A stretch of DNA of 64,000 bases from Sphingobacteriaceae bacterium (GCA_947480015.1 CANKBS010000020.1:1-64000), one strand, 5' to 3'; positions 37,378 to 46,747 are shown, counted from the stretch's first letter. A program made the numbers and translations. The notes: a model not told the origin generated them from the letters alone.

Positions 37378-38319
37378 ATGAAGCGCATTGCAGTAATAGA
37401 TTGTGGTACAAATACCTTTAACCTGATAATTATTGAATTACAGGACGATAAAAAAATTAAAAAATTATTTAACACCCGCCTCTCTGTAAAGCTTGGCGAG
37501 TCGGCCATTAACCAGGGTTTTATAGCCGAAGCACCCTTTAACCGGGGATTGGCTGCCTTGGAATCTTATAACGAATACTTAGGACAGTTTGATGTTGAAG
37601 AAGTACAGGCCTTTGCCACATCGGCTATTCGTGAAGCTAAGAATGGTAACGATTTTGTTGAGGCTGTAAAAGAACGCACGGGTATTAGTGTGGAGGTTAT
37701 TCAAGGCGATAGGGAAGCTGAACTTATTTACAAAGGCGTGCGGGAAGCTGTTAAGATGCAGGATTCAAACACCCTCATTATGGATATTGGAGGTGGTAGT
37801 ACCGAATTTATCATTGCCAATAAAAACGAATTACTGTGGAAACAAAGTTACAAAGTGGGTACAGCACGTTTGCTTGAATTATACAAACAAGCAGATCCTA
37901 TTCGCGAAGAAGATATTGCCCATATAAACCAACATTTGCAAAAAGAATTTCATTCCCTGTTTGAAGCCGTAGCTAAGTATCAACCCTCAGAACTGGTAGG
38001 TGCTTCAGGCGCCTTCGATTCGATTGTGGAAATGATCCATGGCGAATTAGGCGGCGAGGCCATTACAGCTAATAAAACAGAATACGCCATTGATTTTAAT
38101 CAGCATACAAGCATATCCACCAAAGTTATTCAATCAACGCTTGACGAACGTAAAAAAATAAAAGGTCTCATTGCCATTCGTTTTGATATGATTGTGGTTT
38201 CTTGTTTAATGGTTGATTTTGTGCTCAACAGTTTTCAACTTAATAAAATGCGGCTCTCCACCTATTCTTTAAAAGAAGGGGCTTTAGCCGAATACATCAG
38301 TAATTTAAAAGACATTTAA
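37378..38319 (+). CDS. Ppx/GppA family phosphatase
   Basis: About 313 residues from the ATG at 37378 (the track uses a GTG 15 codons earlier). ASKHA fold with AVIDCGTNTFNLII, ATSAIREAKNG, and the phosphate loop LIMDIGGGSTEFII. This short form lacks the C-terminal HD-type domain of E. coli Ppx. It hydrolyses polyphosphate or pppGpp. Directly followed by the response regulator gene with no gap (TAA then ATG), so stress signalling and the regulator may be linked. Confidence 0.92.
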   Translation: MKRIAVIDCGTNTFNLIIIELQDDKKIKKLFNTRLSVKLGESAINQGFIAEAPFNRGLAALESYNEYLGQFDVEEVQAFATSAIREAKNGNDFVEAVKERTGISVEVIQGDREAELIYKGVREAVKMQDSNTLIMDIGGGSTEFIIANKNELLWKQSYKVGTARLLELYKQADPIREEDIAHINQHLQKEFHSLFEAVAKYQPSELVGASGAFDSIVEMIHGELGGEAITANKTEYAIDFNQHTSISTKVIQSTLDERKKIKGLIAIRFDMIVVSCLMVDFVLNSFQLNKMRLSTYSLKEGALAEYISNLKDI

Positions 38320-39471
38320 ATGGCAAAAATATTAGTGATTGATGATGAAAATGCTATTCGCCGTTCTATCAAAGAAATTTTGGAGTTTGAAAAACACAGT
38401 GTTGAGGAAGCAGAAGATGGACTAACAGCACTGAGTATGGCCTTAAAAAATAATTACGACATTATTTTAAGTGACATTAAAATGCCAAAATTAGATGGCA
38501 CCGAATTATTACAAAAACTCATCGAAGCTAATTGTCCGAGTACCATTATTATGATGAGTGGTCACGGTACCATCGAAACCGCTGTGGATGCTGTTAAAAA
38601 AGGTGCTTACGATTATTTGGCTAAGCCCATCGATTTAAACCGGCTTTTGGTTTCGGTGCGCAATGCGCTTGAAAAAGGAGAGTTAGTTACTGAGACGAAA
38701 GTGCTCAAAAAGAAGATCACCAAAAGTGTGGACATGATTGGTAACTCACAAGCCATACAGGATATTAAAGACATTATTGAAAAAGTTGCCCCTACCGATG
38801 CCAAGGTTTTAATTACCGGAAGCAACGGAAGCGGTAAAGAATTGGTCGCAAAATGGCTGCATGAAAAAAGTAACCGGGCTTCCGGACCCTTGGTGGAAGT
38901 GAATTGCGCGGCTATTCCATCGGAATTAATAGAGAGTGAATTATTCGGACATGAAAAAGGATCTTTTACCTCGGCTGTGGCTCAGCGTAAAGGAAAATTT
39001 GAAATGGCCGAGGGTGGTACCTTGTTTTTGGATGAGATTGGCGACATGAGTTTAAGTGCTCAGGCCAAAGTATTACGGGCCTTGCAGGAAAATAAAATCA
39101 CCAGAGTAGGGGGTGATAAAGAAATAAAAGTGAATGTGCGTGTGTTGGCCGCTACCAATAAGGATCTTGAAAAGGAAATTGAAAAAGAAACATTCAGACG
39201 AGATTTGTTTCACCGTTTAAATGTTATTCCCATTCATGTGCCTTCTTTAGATGAACGCAAGGAAGACATTCCGGTTTTGGCGGAGTATTTTTTGGATCTT
39301 ATTTGTGAAGAAATGGGGATTGCCAAAAAAACCATTCAGGCAGATGCTGTTAAAGCTATGCAGGACAGGAGCTGGCAAGGTAATATCCGCGAATTCAGAA
39401 ATGTGATCGAGCGCTTAATTATTTTGGGTGGAAAAGAAATCTCGGCCGAGGATCTGAAAAAGTTTTCGTAA
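38320..39471 (+). CDS. Sigma-54-type response regulator lacking a DNA-binding domain
   Basis: 383 residues. The receiver (about 1-120) has the phospho-Asp in IILSDIKMPKLDG. The AAA+ domain (about 140-370) has Walker A TGSNGSGKE, Walker B GTLFLDEIGDM and NIREFRNVIERL near the end. The loop that contacts sigma-54, GAFTGA in most family members, reads GSFTSA here. The protein stops at LKKFS with no Fis-type helix-turn-helix. It is translationally adjacent to the Ppx gene. No partner kinase is adjacent. Confidence 0.9.
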   Translation: MAKILVIDDENAIRRSIKEILEFEKHSVEEAEDGLTALSMALKNNYDIILSDIKMPKLDGTELLQKLIEANCPSTIIMMSGHGTIETAVDAVKKGAYDYLAKPIDLNRLLVSVRNALEKGELVTETKVLKKKITKSVDMIGNSQAIQDIKDIIEKVAPTDAKVLITGSNGSGKELVAKWLHEKSNRASGPLVEVNCAAIPSELIESELFGHEKGSFTSAVAQRKGKFEMAEGGTLFLDEIGDMSLSAQAKVLRALQENKITRVGGDKEIKVNVRVLAATNKDLEKEIEKETFRRDLFHRLNVIPIHVPSLDERKEDIPVLAEYFLDLICEEMGIAKKTIQADAVKAMQDRSWQGNIREFRNVIERLIILGGKEISAEDLKKFS

Positions 39472-39588
39472 AACTCTTTTTCATTTATCAATTTCCTGCT
39501 TAATGTTTAAATCTCCTTAATATCTCTTGTTGATATTATTTTTATTCCAAAGCTTAAACGGTAATTTTAGGGAGTTTTTAATGATTTA

Positions 39589-40002
39589 ATGAGAATTAAA
39601 CAATTTGAATTCGCGCGTTTAGAATATAACGAATCGACGAACATTCTAATTTACCGGGTTAAACAAGGCATTGTTGTCGACGTACACGAAATTTCTGAGA
39701 TGCTTAAGTACGTGGAAGAATTCATGGGCTATGTTCATCATTATGCCGTTATTGATTTTGGCGATAATCTTTTATCTACTACCGAAGCCCGCAAAGCCTA
39801 TGCCCTTTCATCTTATATACAAAAGTACCGCATCGCCGATGCGTTTTTAGTAAAGTCCTTAGCGGTGCGTTTAGTTGCCAATTTTTTTATTAATGTTACC
39901 AAACCCAAAATCCGCACTAAATTATTTACCAGCGAGGCCCAAGCATTGCAATGGCTTGAGAACATAGAGAAAGCCCTTCCGGCCCAACAGAAGGTTGATT
40001 AG
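39589..40002 (+). CDS. Small soluble protein, possibly SpoIIAA/STAS-like
   Basis: 137 residues without signal or membrane segment. Alternating beta-alpha pattern (NILIYRVKQGIVV, HHYAVIDFGDN, ADAFLVKSLAVRL) and a closing EAQALQWLENI helix resemble SpoIIAA/STAS-like proteins of unknown role in this phylum. The similarity is weak and by eye only. Stand-alone gene. Confidence 0.6.
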   Translation: MRIKQFEFARLEYNESTNILIYRVKQGIVVDVHEISEMLKYVEEFMGYVHHYAVIDFGDNLLSTTEARKAYALSSYIQKYRIADAFLVKSLAVRLVANFFINVTKPKIRTKLFTSEAQALQWLENIEKALPAQQKVD

Positions 40003-40194
40003 TGTTTTTTTTAAGATGCTTTAGCCATTTTTAATGCTGGGGAAAATCAAAAAGGTTAACAGCAGTTGAAATGTTTATTGTGGGTTGATTATAAGTGTTA
40101 TGACATTGCTTATAGAATAGTTCGCGAAATTATTTTCGATTAAATCGTAACTTTTTTTGTAGAACATCGTAAATTCACAATAAAACAAATTAAG

Positions 40195-41442
40195 ATGAAA
40201 AAAACACACGTCGTAATGGCGATAATTTTTGCTACACTTAACCTTAAGAGTCAGATTGTTTTTAATGGATCTGTCACTAAAAGTGGTATCGGAGTACCTT
40301 CATTAACATTTACTAAAACTGTTACTGCTGGCAACAATGTTTTGCTTATCGTGGGTGTAACGGTGCAAGATAAAAACATAACTAATGTTTCATTTGCCGG
40401 AACAAATTTAACCCAATTTACCCTAGTCACCCGAAACAGTATGCGCGTGGGTTTGTATTATGGGGCTATGGGAAACTTAGCAGTTTCAGTAACTTCTAAT
40501 GTGGTTGTTACCTTGGCCGCTTCCAGCGATGCGTTTGCGGGTGCGGCAGATTATTCTGGTGTATGGCAGGCCGCTCCATTTGTAAATCCAACCGTTGCGC
40601 AAGCCAAAAATACCCAACCTTCAGTTACCTTTACAAGTGCCGTTGGCCACAAAGCCATCAGTTTATTAGGTGATATTTCTGCAACTCCAATCGCTAACGG
40701 GGCCGGACAAACTCAATATTGGACGTTTACAGGTTCACATTCCAACAGGGCTTGCGAAAAAAACGGAGCGGCCTCCATAACCATGTCTCACACTTTAAGT
40801 GCCAGTGAAGATTGGGTAATGATTGGTGGTACCATGCAGGATTATGCCGTAATAACTTTGCCGATTGAATTAATTGAATTTAATGCCGAACGAACGAGCC
40901 ATTCGGAGGTGAGTTTAAAATGGTGTACGGCATCGGAACTTAATAACGATTATTTTAGTCTTGAAAGAAGCCTGGACGGATTTGAATGGAAAGAAGTGGC
41001 AAAAATAATGGGCGCTGGAACATGCTCTGTTCAGAAAAAATACGTGTATGTCGATAAACTTGAATTCGAGGTGCTAACCAGGAGTGAAGAAGCGCAATTA
41101 ATTTATTACCGACTAACGCAGGTGGATTTTGATGGCACTATGAAAGCCTTTGATATAATATATGTTGAACCTTATGAAACTGATAAAACCGAATTGATGA
41201 TTTTTCCTAATCCCACTTCAGGTGATAAGGTGAATTTGCAGATTGAACTTAAAAATCCGATTCCAATGGCTAAGCTCCAAGTTATCTCAAGTCAAGGGCA
41301 AGTGGTTTACAGCTCCACACAAGCGCTAATAAAAGGGACTAATCATTTTCAACTTAATTACAAATTCGAAAAGGGAGTTTATTTTACCATGCTTTTTTCG
41401 GGCAATACGCTTTTAGCTTATAAAAAGTTAGTTATAAAATAG
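40195..41442 (+). CDS. T9SS type A sorting-domain protein
   Basis: 415 residues. A short N-terminal signal (HVVMAIIFATLNLKSQ) precedes a beta-rich domain of about 190 residues (TKTVTAGNNVLLIVGVTVQD), then the IELIEFNAERTSHSEVSLKWCTASE module found before many T9SS tails, and a final sorting domain (MIFPNPTSGDKVNLQ, KGVYFTMLF). The first domain resembles secreted beta-sandwich modules seen with this tail; no enzymatic residues recognised. Confidence 0.88.
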   Translation: MKKTHVVMAIIFATLNLKSQIVFNGSVTKSGIGVPSLTFTKTVTAGNNVLLIVGVTVQDKNITNVSFAGTNLTQFTLVTRNSMRVGLYYGAMGNLAVSVTSNVVVTLAASSDAFAGAADYSGVWQAAPFVNPTVAQAKNTQPSVTFTSAVGHKAISLLGDISATPIANGAGQTQYWTFTGSHSNRACEKNGAASITMSHTLSASEDWVMIGGTMQDYAVITLPIELIEFNAERTSHSEVSLKWCTASELNNDYFSLERSLDGFEWKEVAKIMGAGTCSVQKKYVYVDKLEFEVLTRSEEAQLIYYRLTQVDFDGTMKAFDIIYVEPYETDKTELMIFPNPTSGDKVNLQIELKNPIPMAKLQVISSQGQVVYSSTQALIKGTNHFQLNYKFEKGVYFTMLFSGNTLLAYKKLVIK

Positions 41443-41815
41443 TATCAGTCATATAAAATGTTTTGAAAATTTTTGATGTTTGGAAGTACTAACTTGCTCT
41501 AATCCGGCCGAACATTTGGAGGAATAACACAACAAAATCTGGTTTCTTAGCGTTCTTCTGATTAGAAACGCAATGAAACGCTTCATCAGTTTATTAATTA
41601 TCTTTTTAGTTTCATCTTTATCCGTTCGCGCGGATCTATGATCCGTGCGAATATCCCGAGGCTGTCCGCTCTAAGTCACGACCTCATGGGTGCTGCTGCG
41701 GCTTTGCGCAGTATTCGAAATTGTAATTTTCAGGTTGTAATGATTACGATTGATTTTGTTTAATGCACATGACACAACAATTAAAGTGCCTTGACGTTCT
41801 ATGATAAGCTTAACA
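41443..41815. other. Intergenic region with signal-peptide remnant and strong hairpin
   Basis: A 22-codon ORF (41573-41641, MKRFISLLIIFLVSSLSVRA...) looks like a signal peptide and stops at once. Its TTTTTAGTTTCATCTTTAT stretch is also present in the signal peptide of the gene at 41816. The ORF ends inside a 12-bp hairpin TTCGCGCGGATC-TAT-GATCCGTGCGAA (41625-41651). No T-run follows. This suggests a decayed or duplicated gene start. Confidence 0.55.
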
Positions 41816-42400
41816 ATGAAATCCTACTTGAGTTTCCTGTCTTTGTTTTTAGTTTCATCTTTATTCTCGCAAGAAAGTAAGGACTATCTCATCAAACTAA
41901 ATCAAGATATCATTTTCCTGAAAGTAATAAAGATAGATCGCCATTTTAAAAAGGTGATGTGCGAACTAAAGGGACGAAAACTAAGCTACCCGGCAAAAGA
42001 TCTTTTAGAAATAAAAAAGGACAGCATCACTTATGAAACCGCCTTGCTGAGCTTGAAATGCCTTCGAGCGAAAAAATATGTTTTTCTTCAAAGAACCATA
42101 AAAGGAAAACTGAGTCTGTATGAAATACCGGTAAAGCGAACTCAATTTGATCTGATAACATTTGCCGGTGATTTTGTTCATTTACGTTGGGTTTACCGGG
42201 CACACGATTGGTCTAAAAGCGAACAGAACATTGTGCATTATTATAAAAAAGAAAATGAAACCCGGGATGCATTTACCAAGCAGTGGAAAGAAAAAACAAA
42301 AGACTGCAAAGCATTGCAAGATGAATTGGTACACAAGTCAAAAGTCGAAATACTTTCACCTGAAGCCATAGTAAGCTTTTATAATTCGCACGGTGACTAA
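41816..42400 (+). CDS. Secreted protein of unknown function
   Basis: About 194 residues from the ATG at 41816; the track ATG five codons earlier gives a weaker signal. Signal peptide MKSYLSFLSLFLVSSLFSQ. The mature part is Lys-rich and has LKVIKIDRHFKKVMCELKGRKLSYPAKDLLEI, a short beta domain seen in other Bacteroidota unknowns. No domain is recognised. Convergent with the small membrane protein gene. Confidence 0.72.
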   Translation: MKSYLSFLSLFLVSSLFSQESKDYLIKLNQDIIFLKVIKIDRHFKKVMCELKGRKLSYPAKDLLEIKKDSITYETALLSLKCLRAKKYVFLQRTIKGKLSLYEIPVKRTQFDLITFAGDFVHLRWVYRAHDWSKSEQNIVHYYKKENETRDAFTKQWKEKTKDCKALQDELVHKSKVEILSPEAIVSFYNSHGD

Positions 42401-42434
42401 AATGAGTGATTTCTTCAAACGAATGCTTGCGAAA

Positions 42435-42761
42435 TTAACTCAGGAATTGCTCATCCAGAGCTTCGTCGCTGGTCATGGTTCCTTTTTTGCTCCATGATTT
42501 TTTAAGAATAAGGTAAACAGCCCAACAGCTAAGCAGGCCTAAAGGAAATCCAATTAGACTGAGTGTTAGCTCCGAAGTGCCCTCTACAAAATCGGTTTTA
42601 AAAAGCACATCCGAAACGGCAATAAGCACACCTAGCAAAAATGAGCCAAAATAAAAAGAAACAATGCCAAGTATGGCAAAACCCCATTTGTTCTTATTAT
42701 GTTCGAGTGCTAATTCGGAAAAGTATTTCCATATAAAGTAGATAACTAAGAAACCTAACAT
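42435..42761 (-). CDS. Small membrane protein, unknown function
   Basis: 108 residues with three hydrophobic helices (MLGFLVIYFIWKYF, GFAILGIVSFYFGSFLLGVLIA, LSLIGFPLGLLSCWAVYLIL) and a short acidic tail. No family is recognised. Confidence 0.7.
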   Translation of the reverse strand: MLGFLVIYFIWKYFSELALEHNKNKWGFAILGIVSFYFGSFLLGVLIAVSDVLFKTDFVEGTSELTLSLIGFPLGLLSCWAVYLILKKSWSKKGTMTSDEALDEQFLS

Positions 42762-42957
42762 ATTTTTGTTTTTTATGGTTGTTTGAAATAGTTATTTGCT
42801 TTCGCCTTTGGGTTTATATTTTTCTTAAATCTAATGGTTTTGAAACAAGTGTGCAAATGCCGCCTGTTAATGCATAAAGATACTTGATTAAGGCACGATT
42901 TAAACATTTTAATGACGTACTGAATGTCATCTTTTCTCAATAGTTGGGCAAATTGAA

Positions 42958-43152
42958 CTAGTTAAGTATAATCTCTATCGAAGACTCATCAACTCTTAAG
43001 CAAAGTAGTAATAGTTTTGCACGACCTTTGTCATGGGTTTTGCAACGATCGAATTCAGTTAAAAGTCCACTTGCATAAAGCCTTTCGTTAACGGTCATTC
43101 CGCCGAGACCATCAATTCCGGAAATTTTTTTTATGAGTTCTTCATCGGTCAT
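42958..43152 (-). CDS. Small soluble protein, unknown function
   Basis: 64 residues, start MTDEELIKKISGIDGLGGM. The pattern GMTVNERLYASGLLTEFD looks like a conserved short protein of the phylum, but I do not recognise a name. Between it and the next gene lies a TTAACC repeat. Confidence 0.65.
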   Translation of the reverse strand: MTDEELIKKISGIDGLGGMTVNERLYASGLLTEFDRCKTHDKGRAKLLLLCLRVDESSIEIILN

Positions 43153-43263
43153 TCTATTATTAGAGTGAAGTCAAAAATTAATTTAGCTTATCCGATAGTA
43201 TCATCATTCATTCAAATTCATTGTGATTTTATTTTGCAATCTGATATTTTCTTACCCGATTTC

Positions 43264-43320
43264 GTTAACCTTAACCTTAACCTTAACCTTAACCTATACC
43301 TTAACCTTAACAACCTATAC
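43264..43320. repeat. TTAACC hexamer tandem repeat
   Basis: About eight copies of the unit CTTAAC, two broken by CTATAC and one by CAACCTATAC. Degenerate octamer words (TCTTTAAT, TCTGAAAT) follow to 43413. It lies between small ORFs and downstream of a YD-repeat-like gene. Confidence 0.9.
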
Positions 43321-43416
43321 CTTTGCCTCAATCTGTTACTTGGACGCCCAATACTTAACGCACATCACTAACCTTCAATCTTTAATCTGAAATTTGCAAT
43401 CTGTAATTTTTAATCT

Positions 43417-44535
43417 TTAATTATACGTAAAGTCATACCTGTATTCCTGTGTCTGGGCCGATCTTCCGAATGCCTCATTAGCAGGCTGAATGTTGCGTGT
43501 TTTTATAATTAAACCTTTTTCGTTATACCAAAACTGTTCGGTAGAATTTAAATTACCACCATTAATCTGTTCAGTTATCTGATTTTTTTCGTTGTACTTA
43601 AATTTGTAATTACTTCCGTAAAAATCTTTTTCTATAAGTCGACCTTTCACATCATAGGTATATTTAGAATCGGCTTCCTTTTCTCCTTTTACCGTGCCGG
43701 TCAATACCGCTTTTAAAAACAAAGGTGAAAAAACATAGTAGTTAAAATCTTCGGGATGTTTTTGCATAAAGGCCATGTAAGCATTTTCGTAATTCATTTT
43801 TCCGGATGCTATGGTGCGGCCCTTGGCATCTGTTTGTGTATAATAGGATTCAATTTTATCGGCTATTTCAATACGACCATTTACCTTGTAAGTAATTTCA
43901 TCTTGATAAAAACAATTATTCTTTACATATGTGCGCTCCACTGTTTTGTTGCCCTGTTTGCGGCCTTTTTCATCTATATCTTCCGGACGATAGGTATAAG
44001 TGATGTAATAATTGTAAATACCCGAAGTGCTGTCTAGGCCGGTAATGGTTTCATACACACTGTCGCCAAGGTATTTATAGGTCACCATTCTGGTTTTATC
44101 TTTTTCTTCACTTAAAACCTTTGTTTCCGATTCGGTGTGTACCACTAATTTTCCATCTTGATAATTACCGTTTTCCTCTTTCAGTAAATAACCTTTATCA
44201 TTAAAAGTAATTGAAGTCCAGGCTTCAATTTTACTGGTATCCTTATCATCAAAACTAATGCGTTTCGTAACCAAACCTTTTGCATTGTATTCGAATTTCA
44301 TGCGATGCCCCGAATTGTTAAAGGTTTCAATCACACGACCGTCTTTATTAAAACAATAGCGCGAAACGGAATTGTAAAGCAAATTGGTTTCAGTAATGGC
44401 ATTAACGCGATTAAGCTTAACTAACGCACGTAAAGTAGTATCCTCATAATAAGTCCCCAATCCTTCAAATTGCGCCATTAATGAACAAAAGTTGATGATG
44501 GTGAGTGTAATAAATATTATATTTTTATTTTTCAT
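43417..44535 (-). CDS. YD/RHS-repeat-like secreted protein, tandem copy 1
   Basis: 372 residues with a signal peptide (FITLTIINFCSLMAQ). The body has repeated aromatic-Asn-Glu-Lys-Gly units such as KFEYNAKGLVTKRI, KYNEKNQITEQI and WYNEKGLIIKT, as in YD-repeat shells, but far fewer than in Rhs toxins and without a toxin tip. Strongly similar over its length to the neighbour at 44690-45832, so it arose by tandem duplication. Surface or periplasmic location is inferred from the signal only. Confidence 0.82.
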   Translation of the reverse strand: MKNKNIIFITLTIINFCSLMAQFEGLGTYYEDTTLRALVKLNRVNAITETNLLYNSVSRYCFNKDGRVIETFNNSGHRMKFEYNAKGLVTKRISFDDKDTSKIEAWTSITFNDKGYLLKEENGNYQDGKLVVHTESETKVLSEEKDKTRMVTYKYLGDSVYETITGLDSTSGIYNYYITYTYRPEDIDEKGRKQGNKTVERTYVKNNCFYQDEITYKVNGRIEIADKIESYYTQTDAKGRTIASGKMNYENAYMAFMQKHPEDFNYYVFSPLFLKAVLTGTVKGEKEADSKYTYDVKGRLIEKDFYGSNYKFKYNEKNQITEQINGGNLNSTEQFWYNEKGLIIKTRNIQPANEAFGRSAQTQEYRYDFTYN

Positions 44536-44550
44536 TTCTCTAATAATCCC

Positions 44551-44692
44551 TAATCTTTAAGTTCTAATCTTTAATCTTTAATCTTCAATCTTTAATCTTC
44601 AATCTTCAATCTTTAATCTTCAATCTTTAATTTTCAATCTTTAATTTTCAATCTTTAATTTTCAATCTTTAATTTTCAATCTTTAATCTTTA
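44551..44692. repeat. AATCTTTA / AATCTTCA octamer repeat
   Basis: About 17 units of 8 bp, alternating AATCTTTA, AATCTTCA and AATTTTCA, running up to the stop codon of the gene at 44690. A shorter, degenerate version lies at 43374-43413, directly downstream of the paralogue's stop. The unit matches no known CRISPR spacing. Confidence 0.92.
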
Positions 44693-45832
44693 ATCCCTAT
44701 AGCTGTATACAAAAGTACTTTCCTGCTTTGTTACCTGTGCATTCTCCGACAGCGGATCAAGGCTAGTACTTTGTGTTTTGCTAATCAAGCCTTTTTCATT
44801 GTACCAATACAACTGTTTAGTGCTTTGATTTTCTTTGTTCTCACCAAACTGTTCAACAAGCTGGCCTTTTTCATTGTATTTCATTGTATAACAATAAACA
44901 AACAAATCTTTTTCAATCAGGCGACCGGCAGCATCGTAAGCGTTTTTAAATTCCGGGTTTTTTACGCCCTGTACCTTGCCTTCCAGCAAGGCTTTAAGAA
45001 ACACGGGAGCATAGAAATTGGGATTAAAATCTTCGGGATGCTCCTGCATAAAATCCATATACACATCGTCGTAATTAATTTCGCCCACTTCCAGTAGTCT
45101 TCCTTTTACATCCAATTGTATGTATTGCGTTTTAATCTTATTCAGAACCTCGCTTTTACCAAACACCTGATAAGTTAAGACATCATCATAAGTGCAAAAA
45201 TCTTTGGTATAACTTCGTGCGACTGTTTTAACGCCTGCTCTTCTGCCTTTTTCATCCACATCACCCGGTCTGTACTCATAACTCACATAAAATTTTTGTT
45301 TACCCGAGGTGCTATCATGTCCGTAAATGGTGCTGTGGAATTTATTATCCTCATAGCGTTTACGTACAATTCTATACACACCTTTGGCTGTTTTGCTATA
45401 AGTGGATTCGAAGGTTTTACGCATTTCCATTTTTCCGTTTATGTCAACATTTCTTTCTTCCTTCAGTAAGTGATTTTCAACATCCCAGGTCCATATTTTT
45501 ATACTCTCAATCTTGCTGGTGTCTTGACTGTCATAACGAATTGTTTTTGTCCAGCTGCCAATTTTATTATAATAAAACTTGTTACGATTAAAGCCATTAC
45601 CATACACCATGTTGAACTCTGTCACCCTGCCATTCGCATCAAAAAAATACGTTCCGTTGTATTTACTTATACTGTCTACTTTTATATACTCGCTCACAGT
45701 AACAATACGATTAGCTTTAACCTGATTGCGCAGGATAGTATCGTACATAAAGCTACTTATGCCGTCAAATTGCGCTTTGTAAGCGAGCACGCAAAATAAA
45801 ACGCTAACAATAAAGAGAAATTTCTTATTCAA
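44690..45832 (-). CDS. YD/RHS-repeat-like secreted protein, tandem copy 2
   Basis: 380 residues, signal peptide (FIVSVLFCVLAYKAQ) and the same body plan as copy 1: KFYYNKIGSWTKTI, MKYNEKGQLVEQF, LYWYNEKGLISKT, and the shared HPEDFN and EYRPGDVDEKGRR words. Near-collinear with copy 1. The stop codon is inside the octamer repeat, so the 3' end may be unstable. No role can be assigned. Confidence 0.82.
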   Translation of the reverse strand: MNKKFLFIVSVLFCVLAYKAQFDGISSFMYDTILRNQVKANRIVTVSEYIKVDSISKYNGTYFFDANGRVTEFNMVYGNGFNRNKFYYNKIGSWTKTIRYDSQDTSKIESIKIWTWDVENHLLKEERNVDINGKMEMRKTFESTYSKTAKGVYRIVRKRYEDNKFHSTIYGHDSTSGKQKFYVSYEYRPGDVDEKGRRAGVKTVARSYTKDFCTYDDVLTYQVFGKSEVLNKIKTQYIQLDVKGRLLEVGEINYDDVYMDFMQEHPEDFNPNFYAPVFLKALLEGKVQGVKNPEFKNAYDAAGRLIEKDLFVYCYTMKYNEKGQLVEQFGENKENQSTKQLYWYNEKGLISKTQSTSLDPLSENAQVTKQESTFVYSYRD

Positions 45833-46072
45833 TGGTTTAAGTTTAGATGGCCGTAAAAGTACTAAATTGAATATACTTACTTTAGTTCTACATGCGAATT
45901 TTATAAGGTAATAACCAATTTAACTAAAAATTAAAAAATTTAGCAGACTAAGCATTCATGGGCGTTTCTTATGCTATGATCTCCGATTGAAACTTTGGGG
46001 CTGATACCTATTGGCACTTTGTGGTTAAAGTGTTCGAGTGTTTCTATTTGAAAGGGAAATCAGCCCTTCAGT

Positions 46073-46747
46073 CTAAAACGTATAGGTTAATTGTAATTTT
46101 AAACTTAATTCGGTATTGGTTTGATTCGACATGCCCGATGATGTTTGTGAGCTGTAAAGTGAATTTCTGTGTATAGATTCGCGACCTTTGAAAACATCAA
46201 CTGCTAATTCAGGAGAAAGACAAAGTCGTTTTGAAAGGCCTATTTTATAACCTAAACCAACTAAGAAATTAAATCCATTTTGTGAGCTTGTAAATGTATA
46301 ATCACTCCCAACAACATCATCATTATAATCACCGGAAGCAAATCTGTTTCTATAAATTGCATCCGCAAAGGCATACACACTGTTCTTATAAGTTGTTAAG
46401 GCAAATTGTGTGCCTAACCCCAGTCTAAATTCCTTGTATTCCGCTCTGCCACCAAATTCTTTTTGATAAGTTGAAGAGACTAACGGATGAATGTTGGGTG
46501 AGTAGTACTGCGCATAAGCGGCCTGAGCTCTGAGTCCCCATCTGTTTTTGACATAACGAAAAAAAACACCATTCACATATTCTATTGGTCGCACATAAGA
46601 TGAATTGTTGATCATTCCATAAGGGTTAACACTATTAGAATGAAGCATGACAAGATTAACACCAATTTCAAAACTTTTACCGGTGTTTTGAGCAACAGCC
46701 GTGTGGAGTAAACAGCTTAAAATGATTGCAAGTGATACTGTTTTCAT
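46073..46747 (-). CDS. Outer-membrane beta-barrel protein, OMP_b-brl type
   Basis: 224 residues with signal peptide MKTVSLAIILSCLLHTAVAQ, about eight amphipathic strands rich in Tyr and Gly (RAEYKEFRLGLGTQF, FNFLVGLGYKIGLSKR) and a C-terminal Phe after LSLKLQLTYTF, which is the usual outer-membrane insertion signal. Small barrels of this kind are common in the phylum. No partner gene is close. Confidence 0.82.
   Translation of the reverse strand: MKTVSLAIILSCLLHTAVAQNTGKSFEIGVNLVMLHSNSVNPYGMINNSSYVRPIEYVNGVFFRYVKNRWGLRAQAAYAQYYSPNIHPLVSSTYQKEFGGRAEYKEFRLGLGTQFALTTYKNSVYAFADAIYRNRFASGDYNDDVVGSDYTFTSSQNGFNFLVGLGYKIGLSKRLCLSPELAVDVFKGRESIHRNSLYSSQTSSGMSNQTNTELSLKLQLTYTF

Noticed and set aside
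44551-44692. Repeat array as a possible CRISPR
   Set aside because: Units are 8 bp with no spacers. The heptamers at 56740 and the hexamers at 43264 are likewise simple tandem repeats.
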